From assembly GCA_004802705.1 (NCBI GenBank), contig SGPL01000557.1, positions 5,386 through 21,325 of the forward strand: a stretch of DNA of 15,940 bases, given 5' to 3'. The notes below the pieces were generated by a model. The model was not told where the DNA came from. It worked only from the letters and a program-made list of their open reading frames with translations, and made no database searches. This document shows, piece after piece, positions 8,401-15,940 of the stretch. This stretch comes from Bondarzewia mesenterica. Lineage: Eukaryota; Basidiomycota; Agaricomycetes; Russulales; Bondarzewiaceae. The stretch's first letter is position 1; every line of letters begins with the position of its first letter. Position numbers and translations under genes: made by a program.

Positions 8401-11400
8401 CGACGACGACTCGCCATCGAAGACCAATAGCTCCGGACGACCCACCGAGGAACTACAGCCCTTGTCTGCCCGACGACCAAACCTTGCGGTCAGCACCAAA
8501 CCCACTCGTCGNGTGTTCTCGCGATTTCATGAAGCGCAGGCGACACCGGGCACGGCTTACAACCAGAGCATCAAGGCCAATGCGACGTTCCTGACCGAAG
8601 CGTCCTTTGGCGTCGCACATGACAAGCTAGTGCAAGTCATCACTGACGTGCAACCGTTTGAGCCGTACTGGGAGGAACTGACCGTCATTGACCTGTCGCG
8701 CAAGCACATCGAGAGTGTCGCCCGCTTGAAGGAGTTCTTGCCCAAGTTGGATGCGCTGTCGCTGTAAGTCTGATAGCCTTATCGAAGGTCCGCCGCCAGA
8801 AAGCTTATTCTGACCGTCCGACAGGAATCACAATCAGCTGTCGTGGTTGAGTGGAGTGCCGAAGACGGTTCGGACGCTTTCTGTCGCATGCAATGCGTGG
8901 GTGCTATCCATGACAGTATCCGTCGTGGAGTCCGTGTCTAACAAGCTTTTTTATTTTCTCCATCTTCATGCATGGGCGTTCTCTCCATTCATTCCAGTCT
9001 GACAAGGATCACCTCCTTCAACCATCTCCTCAACCTCGAAAACCTGGACATCAGCCGCAACAACGTCGACTCCCTGAGCCGTGAGGTTTCCCCATCTTAT
9101 CGTCTCGGAACATGGAACCCGACCGACTGATTCATTTACCAGAATTGGGGTGCCTTCGGCACTTGCGCGAACTCCGCGCCGATGGTAATAGAATTACGAG
9201 TGTCGANGGTCTCCAAAACACCGAAGGNCTCGTGAAGCTTAGCCTGCAGGGAAACTGCATCGATGATGTGAATCTCACTCAATGCTCTTGGTGCGCCCAT
9301 TCCTTCATTCAATCGTCCGCTCTCTGGGCGCACGCTGATAGTTTAACCNATTCAAATGCCATTTGGCTGCGGTCACACACACACGCGTCAAACCATGCTC
9401 CGTGATCGTGATGCCTCATCGTGCGCGCTCGATGCATCCCAAATTATGCATCTATCTCCCCGCTGTGCGGTGGCGCCATGCTCTAATTCCCGCTCTCTCA
9501 CCNGCAGGTCCCGTCTCGAGGTGCTCAACCTGGGCCAGAACGGGATACAGACTGTTTCTGGGCTCAGTTCGTTATCTTCTCTGATCGTGTTGAATCTGGG
9601 TGAGTCCGAGTCCTGCGTTCTTTGCAGGAGAACAGTCATGGGGCGGAGCCAGGTATCTTCGTAGAGCGAGAAGGNGGGNACAGGCAGGCTGCATTGCCGG
9701 ACACCATTTTTCATCNNTGATCTGTGGCTTGTCACGAGGGATCTCCTTGTTTCCATTTCTTCCCAACGTATTTCCGTCTTTGCCTCNGACCAATGCTGAC
9801 GCCCGTTTTATCTCATCGGCGGTAGACAACAACGCGATTGGCGAGCTCGAGGCGGACGGCACGATGCCCCGATTGCGGATATTGCGTATGAGCGCCAACA
9901 GGCTCAAGGGGTTCAATGCCGNGCCCTTTCCGAANCTCAGGACGCTGTACGCGGACAACAACTTCCTGGGCCAGGTCACCAAGGTCAGCAGGCTGACGAA
10001 GCTCGAAAACCTGAGTTTGCGAAACCAGGGTGGAAAGGGGCTGTGAGTGACCGTCATTTTTCGCGCCTTTGGGGATCCAACGAATCTGGCTCCCTCTTTT
10101 TTCCTCTTTTTTTTCCTTTGAATCTTCCCCAACTATTTCACTGACCGTGCTTGTTCCGTAGGACATTCTCCGTCCGGGACGTCAGGGACGTCAAACGACT
10201 GTATCTCTCGGGTCCGTACCTCTCGTGCTCTGATCCTCTTATTCTCAAAGCAACCTAGGAACGTCCAACGCTAATCACTGTTCTCCCGCCCTTCCCGTCC
10301 ATTTTTTTTTTATATTCCGCACGCAGGGAACCCCTTGTCCGGCGCGTTTCTGTCCGAGCCGTGCTACAACCTGATCTACCTGGAGCTCGCGGCGTGCCGC
10401 CTGACGGCGCTGCCCGCGGGGCTGGCGACGCTCGTGCCGAATTTGCGCGTGCTGAACCTGAACTACAACTTCCTGCAGGACGTGCGCGCGCTGGAGGGGC
10501 TGCGGAGGCTGAACAAGCTCACGATCATCGGGTCGCGGCTCAGAGGGACCAAGGGGATCATCAAGGTCCTGAGGGGGTGCCCGGACGTGGAGACGGTCGA
10601 TTTCAGGTACGCCCGCTCGCGCTCTTCGAGACGTGGCTGTTCGTTTCGGATCGCTTTATCGCTTTCTTTCTTTATCATCCCTCCGTCCTATTTTTCGCTT
10701 TCACGCGCTTCCCGGGGGCCGACACGGATCTTTTTTTTTTTATCGCTTATCTCTCTCTTTTTTCAACGTCATCCCCCGCCCCGCCCCGTGGCGGTGTCTC
10801 CGCTTTGACATGTCTCGCGAGTCAGCATCCCCCTCCCGACAAATTAAGATTGGTGTCAGGTGTCAGACCATGTGCGGGGGCGACGAGAGACTGGGGGAGG
10901 TGGGCTTGTCGATCGGACGACGCCAACCATGATTGGTCTGCGCTAGACCGCCTCGAGGGGATCTGCCCTGCCCTGCCTCGTGTTCTGTCCTTGTTGTTTT
11001 TTTTGGTGTGAGAGAGATCCCGCCCCTCGGCTAATTTCAAGTATATCTGATTTGATTTGAAAATCCGAGGCGAGAGCCCCTATCTTCTTTTTCTTTCTTT
11101 CTTTCTTTCAATTCTCCAGCAATTCTCTCGCTCTCTTTTTTGACGGGAATGTATGCTGACGGATTTTTTTTTGTTCACTCTTTTTTTTTTCACTTTTTCG
11201 AATTGGAATCGCTGTGGTGATATATGCGTGCCCACGACAGGATGAATCCATGCACGCTGGGCTGGTACCTGCCTCTCCTGGTCAAAGACGTGCCGGGCGC
11301 GCTCCAGCCGTCGGATCCTCCCCTCCCGAATCTCAATCCGAACCCCAACACTCTCTCCGCCACCCATGCCTCGACATCCAAACCGAACACGAACACGAAC

Positions 11401-11663
11401 CCTACGGGCAAGACCGAGCGAGGTCCTCCGCTCCCCCCGTCCCCTTCCTCATGTTCCTCAACGAGCGCCGTCGTGGCAAGAGCTGGACGCGAAGTTTCGG
11501 AGGGACTTGCCGGACGGGGGCGTACGTGGGGAGGCTGGCGTATAGGGGACTGGTGATGCGGGCGTGTGGGCGGGTGAGGATGGTGGATGGGGTCGTGGTG
11601 AGTCGGAAGGAGAGGGAGAAGGCGGAGAGGTTGTTGGACGGGGTCGGGCGGGCTAAAGGGTAA
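5457..11663 (+). CDS. cdc11: Cdc11/Nud1-family SIN scaffold (LRR protein)
   Basis: Predicted septation initiation network / mitotic exit network scaffold at the spindle pole body. In characterised relatives (fission yeast Cdc11, budding yeast Nud1, related to centriolin) it recruits the Spg1-Cdc7 and Sid2-Mob1 kinase modules. Exons I reconstruct: 5457-6588, 6656-8330, 8397-8763, 8825-8896, 8998-9080, 9143-9290, 9508-9599, 9826-10042, 10162-10211, 10327-10606 and 11241-11663. All junctions are GT-AG, they keep phase, and many introns carry a CTRAC branch motif. The product is about 1,511 aa, longer than the yeast proteins. Residues 1 to about 1,000 are low complexity and rich in SP/TP sites; they begin with an acidic WQTDDLEEEWPEE motif, include an acidic tract, and carry RRSVSFSDGKREG (8131-8169). 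Residues about 1,027-1,372 are a run of LRRs starting WEELTVIDLS and including the LENLSLRNQ signature. The C-terminal motif WQELDAKFRRDLPDG continues in AYVGRLAYRGL. The frame breaks at 7130-7198, 11283-11473 and 11516-11520 are probably base-call errors. Family call is firm; exact N-terminal exon 2 sequence is not. Confidence 0.85.
10607..11240 (+). other. Unusually long intron of the cdc11-like gene
   Basis: At 634 nt this is far longer than the gene's other introns (61-226 nt). The donor is GTACGC after TTTCAG, and the acceptor is CGACAG before GATGAATCC. The join reads VETVDFR then MNPCTLGWYLPLLV, which fits the end of the LRR domain without any missing segment. The intron holds several long T runs, a TTTC repeat near 11091-11109 and a small hairpin (GGTCT 10935-10939 with AGACC 10945-10949). 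No snoRNA C/D or H/ACA signature was evident. Confidence 0.65.
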
Positions 11664-12160
11664 GGCCTAAGGAGCGAGATGGACGCGTGGACTTGGTGCT
11701 GAGTCGTTGAGCGGGCGAGCGGTGTCGTCGTTTTGCTTTTCTTCTTATTTTTTGTTGTTCTTACCCTTCTTGACCTTTTTGTTGTATTTTGGGATCGAGG
11801 TTGATGTGGGTAGCGTTCGCTGACTTGCGGTAGCTAGATCTGAAATCTGATGCGTCCCTTTTTTTTTTGAGAACAATACATAAATAAGAAATCTCTTCTT
11901 GGCTGTGGTGCAACGCGACACAATAGGGTGGTACAATACGCATGCCATAGAAGGAAGAGGAGGAAGAAGAAGTTGATGAAGCCATTCATACTGCATGCCT
12001 GGATCGTGATGGAGGACGCGTTCCAGGGGATCCATCGCGTTTTTCATAAAGGTGGGAAGGGGTCTCCCGGGGGAATTCGAGTTCAATTGTATGAGGTCAC
12101 GGTGCATGCTTATTGCACGCTCTCGTGGGATTCTGTATGGAAATGGATAGATTCGTTGGC

Positions 12161-12192
12161 GTGTTGTGTTGTGTTGTATGGTGTGGTGTGGG
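12161..12192. repeat. GTGTT / TGTGG short tandem repeats
   Basis: Three GTGTT units run into a GTGTGG-type repeat. This non-coding G/T tract produces a biased Thr/Asn/Tyr string in the opposite-strand open frame. Confidence 0.7.
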
Positions 12193-12491
12193 TATTGTAT
12201 GGTACGGTGTTGGTAGCGAGGGGCACGGCATTAGCTAAAAGACGGCAGCTGAGAATCGAAAAGGGTCGAGCGCGGAGCGCTGGGCTTTCGATGAAGAAAA
12301 AAGAAGGAAGGAAGAGGAGGGAAGGCGGAGGGCTGGAGAGAGGGCCGGATCGTGCTGTGCGTGCGATGAATTCGGAAGAGGTGAAGAAAAAAACGGGAAA
12401 GGTGTCGCGTTTTAGAGTCGGTCCCTTGCGACTCTTCCTGCGCGGAGAGTGCTTGTAACAGAGCTTAAAGTAAGTGGATGGGATTGCGGAT

Positions 12492-12510
12492 GAAACGGAA
12501 ACGGAAACGG
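12492..12510. repeat. (GAAACG)3 repeat
   Basis: Three perfect GAAACG units plus one G in intergenic sequence. Confidence 0.8.
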
Positions 12511-12562
12511 TCGGCCCTGGGACTCCTGCACAGCCTTTCCGGTGATGCTGCTCGACGAGCTC

Positions 12563-12577
12563 TGCATGCATGCATGC
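12563..12577. repeat. TGCATGCATGCATGC self-complementary repeat
   Basis: A 15-nt run of the 4-bp unit GCAT, which is its own inverted repeat. It may be a microsatellite or a protein-binding site; nothing distinguishes these. Confidence 0.6.
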
Positions 12578-14006
12578 CATCGGTGCGACGCGAGCCGTAC
12601 TACTTGCTAGTGGCAAGCAATCACGTACTGCGTGTGCGTAGAGTGGGATTCGTTTTATTCAGAAAAGAAGGCGGGGCGGCTGGAAATTGATTGGGGAGTT
12701 CGGTGCGATGATGCTTTTTGATGATGTGATGCATGATGGGGATTGCGGCGCTCGAGTTGGTACAGAGTATATCGAGTGCCAGTCAACGCAGCCCGATCTC
12801 GTTGGGTGGGAAGATCTACTAGATAACTTAGAGTGTAGCGTCGGAGGATGGCGTCGCCGCTCCAGCGCTGAGCGCGCGGGTCGACGTGGAGAGACAGAGA
12901 TACGACATTTCTGGAGCGTGGGAAGAAGAGGAGGGTGGGGTCCCACAAAGTCCGCGAGCGTATTGCCTCAGGGCGTGCCTGGGTCAATTGAGGCCCATGA
13001 TCCAGCTCGCAGTATAATCTACTCGCGTTACGCATGAGCCATCTCAATCAATCACGAGAAGGAACATGGGCGAGGGCCCGCCTGAGCAGCTCGATTCGGA
13101 AATGATGGAATAGCTCGGGGATTCGGGACACCTCGCCTTTTCAGCTTCACAGCTCCCTTCTTCTCCTGCAAAACAGACCGGACCTCCCCCTGAGGGAGGC
13201 GCTCGGTCGGACCTCGTACTCGCATCGTGACTGGCGAGCGAGCTGAGCGTCTTTTGGTTTTCTTTTTTGCGCGTCGTCGAAGCTCGCAGCGCATCGCACG
13301 GACACCCACGGATTAATATAACCTTTTTGGGCGACGCGGCCCTCCGAATCGGTCTTTCCCCCTACTGACTTTATACTTCCAAGGATTGCCCTCTGACCCC
13401 CCAGGTACCCCGTGAGTGAGCCTGTGCGCGCGATCCCGACGAGGACGCCGCGAATCGCGCCCGACGCGGGGCGGCGACGAGCGACGCGACACGAACTAGG
13501 CCAAGAGGATGCTAAACTAAGGTCGAAGGCGCCCCCCGTTTTCAGGTTTGGGCTCTGCTCGCTTGGCCTCCAGTGGACCTCCATTCCGTGAGCAAGGCGC
13601 GGGACGAGTGGGTCGTGGGGACGCTTTGTTTCGTGTTTATCTCGTGTTGGTGAATATGATGGGATCGAGGTACATAAGTAACGAAAGTGGAGGGGAGGAT
13701 GTAAGTAATAATTGTGATGGGGGTGTGGTTGGATCTGACACAGCATTCATGGATGGAAATTGGACGGGTCGGGGGAGACGAGAGGCAGGCGATATTGGTT
13801 GTCGTAAAGGCGAGACGGAGGACCGCCGCCAGATAGACGCGCTGGCCGGAGAGAGAGCGCCGAAGACTCGGTACGAATCTGGCTATAGGACCACTAATGC
13901 AGGGACCTCGGGGATCTGGAGGGGATCATCGACGCCCTTGGGTCACATCGCCCGAATTGGCATTCCCTCCTCGCCACTCGCTCGACCCGGCCATTTCAAA
14001 CCAGGT

Positions 14007-14154
14007 GATATTTAATATCTCGTCCCTCTATCTCCTCCCTCCTCCTCATTCCCGCCCTCTCTTTTCTCTTTATACACGCTCCCTCTTCCTGCCCCTCCTC
14101 GTCCGACGTTTCTCCTCGTTTGCACGCAGACGCCTTGTGGTCCTCCCCCCTTCG
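14007..14154 (+). promoter_or_regulatory. Likely core promoter and leader of homeobox gene
   Basis: A near-perfect palindrome GATATTTAATATC (14007-14019) supplies a TATA-like element. About 130 nt of almost pure C/T sequence follows, with a second AT motif TTTATAC near 14069, up to the ATG at 14155. This order, AT element then pyrimidine tract then start codon, is typical of fungal promoters. The exact transcription start cannot be read from the sequence. Confidence 0.45.
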
Positions 14155-15940
14155 ATGATCGAGATCCAACCGGACAGCCAAGGCGTGCTTGTTGACCTCT
14201 ACGACACCGTCCCGCTTGACACATACGGGTCAGTAGACATCTGTTTCCTTGTTTGCGCGCGTTCAATCGAGCTGTCAACCCGGCCACGAGCCGGTTGACA
14301 GCCGTGCGTCCTCGGTGGCTGACAACGCACCCCCGCCGGTGCTGACGGCGGTTTGGCGATTGTTCTGACATGGTTCGTCGATGACTGACGTGTGACTGTT
14401 ATAACAGCAAGCATCGAGCTGGACTGACGCGCGCCGACGAGCCCTCTGTGAGCCACCCCTCCATCCTCTTGTCTCCTGGCTCGGCATCTCCGGCGATCAC
14501 AAGGTATCTTCCTCGTCCCTGTCCTCCTTTTCCTGTCCTGACGCTGCGAGTCCAGGTCAGACCCGGGGTATTACAATCACATCTATCAGAGGCGAATGTC
14601 CACCTCTGCCACTTCCGCCGACTCGGACAATTCCTCCGTCCTTTCCAGGCCTGAAAAGCGCGCCCCGTCCCCTTCTCAGTCCCCCCACCCAAAGCGTCAA
14701 CGCTCCACCACTGGCCTCGACCAGCAGCACCCCTGGGACACCGACGCCCACCAGCACCACCACCCGGACCCCTCCGCCGCCAGCGTCCTCGACGCCAACA
14801 CGAGCCCAAAAATACAACTGCCCTCCATCTTCTCGTCATTTGAAGACCCCTTCCGGCAAGAACACCGCCGTGCTTCCCTGCCGACCCTCTCTTCCGAACC
14901 AGCCCTCCGTGGCAGGCTCCCTGCATATCCATCTTCTTCTCGCACACAGCCCTCCTCCGCTCTAGCGTCCTACCAGTTCCCTCAATCCTTCCAAGACGAC
15001 GACAGGGGATCCCGTCCCAAGCTCGCCGCAGACACCCATCTCGGCCTCTCTTTTAGTGAACAGGCCTCTTCCCTCTCCAGCGCGACGACCTCCCTCACCG
15101 CCGCCACCGCCTCTGCCTCTGCTTCCACCTCGCCCTCCTTTACCTCGTCCAACTACAGTTCCCCCCCTCTCTCCCGAGTACAGCCTCCCCCGCGCACAGG
15201 GCCTTCCATCCCTCCAGTTTTCCGAGTCCGATCACTGGGCCAACGGCACCAGCAGCACCTCTTCCATCTCTCTTCCCGGCATCGTCCGCCCCAGCTCCAC
15301 CCCCGGAAACACCTCCGCTCTCGGCCTTAAGTACGACGACTCGATCCGTCACTCCTCCCACACCGGCTCGCCGTACGTCATGTCCCAAAACAACAACGCG
15401 TCCCCCGCCGCCGCGTCCCAACAAGTGTCCATGTATGGCAACGCCGCCCGCATATCGGGCCAGGACCGCAGAACCTCGTCGTCGTACGCCCAATCGTCGT
15501 CCTCGGTCGAGGGCACCAAGGACGAGTGGAGTTTCCCTTCGTCCGACTTTCTCCTGCCCTCGGCCGCAGGCACGTACGGCACGTCTGCGTCGACCGCGAG
15601 CACGTCGCCGTCGCGCTCCCCCCCGACGGGCGTGCTGCCCCCGCCCCCGCCGCCAGTGCTGCTGGAGNGTCCGACGAAGAAGCGCGGGAAGCTGCCCAAA
15701 CCGACGACCGATTTCCTCAAGAACTGGCTCCACTGTCACTCGGACCATCCGTACCCGTCGGAAGAGGAGAAGAAACAGCTGTGCGCCGCGACAGGCCTCA
15801 GCATGAGTCAGGTGTCCAACTGGATGATCAACGTGCGTACCACCCCCCTCTCTCCTCCCCCGTTGACGTCTGATGGTTTGCCTTTTCCCAAAAAAGGCCC
15901 GCCGTCGGATCCTCGCGCCCGCACGCCCCGCATCGGGGCC
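14155..15940 (+). CDS. TALE (KN-type) homeodomain transcription factor, 3' partial
   Basis: Nuclear DNA-binding regulator; targets unknown. Exons: 14155-14228, 14408-14503, 14556-15832 and 15897 to the window edge, with GT-AG introns of 179, 52 and 64 nt; intron 2 has CTGAC at 14538-14542. At least 496 residues are present. Residues 1 to about 425 are Ser/Pro/Thr-rich with no other domain, apart from a motif LPSIFSSFEDPF and a KRQR cluster that may be a nuclear signal. The homeodomain spans about residues 431-490: KKRGKLPK, helix 1 FLKNWLHCH, the TALE three-residue loop with PYP, then helix 3 VSNWMINARRRIL, with an intron between WMIN and ARRR. The frame slips by one base at C7 (15161-15167), so exon 3 is read in frame 1 before and frame 2 after it. 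The start is less certain: an in-frame ATG exists at 13897, but it precedes the TATA-like and C/T-rich segment. It is not evidently a mating-type HD gene. Confidence 0.8.
14271..14302. repeat. Intronic inverted repeat in homeobox intron 1
   Basis: GCTGTCAACCCGGC at 14271-14284 and GCCGGTTGACAGC at 14290-14302 form a 13-bp stem with one bulged C and a 5-nt loop. It starts about 40 nt after the 5' splice site. It could influence splicing or be a DNA-binding palindrome. Confidence 0.6.

Larger units (their letters stand above)
11664..14006. other. Intergenic region, no supported gene
   Basis: About 2.3 kb between the two + strand genes. The first 250 nt are T-rich on the + strand, with ATAAATAAG near 11880-11888, which could serve 3'-end formation of the upstream gene. 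The longer open frames here (- strand 12110-12616 and 13147-13746, + strand 13548-14015) have repetitive or random-looking composition, no domain and no splice context, and I do not accept them. A short hairpin lies at 13183-13199 (CCTCCC with GGGAGG), and an AT-rich TTAATATAA at 13313-13321. Confidence 0.6.

Noticed and set aside
10361..11011. 216-codon open frame across exon 10 and the long intron
   Set aside because: It is in the wrong register for the LRR exon, and its Ala/Gly/Arg-rich start and Phe/Ser-rich remainder reflect base composition.
12110..12616. 168-codon - strand open frame
   Set aside because: Much of it comes from G/T and A/G simple repeats; no motif and no promoter or splice context was seen.
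13147..13746. 199-codon - strand open frame upstream of the homeobox gene
   Set aside because: It is long but has random-looking composition and no recognisable domain; G/C-rich DNA with few stops explains it. Conservation would change this view.
14155..15940. Mating-type HD1 gene
   Set aside because: There is no divergent HD2 partner in view, and the long Ser/Pro N-terminus with a C-terminal KN-type domain fits a general TALE regulator better.

Overview
The window looks like nuclear DNA from a filamentous basidiomycete (probably Agaricomycotina). The evidence is short introns (mostly 52-119 nt) with GTRNGN donors and CTRAC-type branch sites, a gene split into 11 exons, and pyrimidine-rich stretches ahead of start codons. 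The sequence is draft quality: scattered N calls, a near-unreadable first 39 bases, and four places where a conserved reading frame slips by one base. Two protein genes can be supported, both on the + strand.

Layout. Positions 1-5456 hold no gene I can support. The first ~1.3 kb is strongly C/T-rich on the + strand. The rest is a gene-poor stretch with simple repeats, a TATA-like motif, an 18-bp palindrome of CGG-N10-CCG type, a small block of imperfect repeats and hairpins (3030-3212), and a scatter of splice-donor-like GTGAGT words on the - strand that might mark an unannotated spliced transcript. Positions 5457-11663 carry a Cdc11/Nud1-family gene. Its product would be the leucine-rich-repeat scaffold that anchors the septation initiation / mitotic exit network to the spindle pole body. 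I reconstructed 11 exons and about 1,511 residues, allowing for three single-base frame breaks. Positions 11664-14154 are intergenic, with T-rich 3' sequence, microsatellites, and a likely promoter and C/T-rich leader. From 14155 to the right edge lies the 5' part of a TALE-class (KN-type) homeodomain transcription factor gene. It has four exons, the last cut by the window end, and one single-base frame break at a run of seven C.

The two genes are in tandem, and nothing in the sequence ties them functionally: one acts at the spindle pole body in cytokinesis signalling, the other is a nuclear DNA-binding protein. No transposon coding sequence, rRNA, tRNA or CRISPR array was seen. I found no convincing new multi-gene system. 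The points most worth a second look are the gene-poor left third, with its possible antisense spliced transcript, and the compact structured block near 3.0-3.2 kb.
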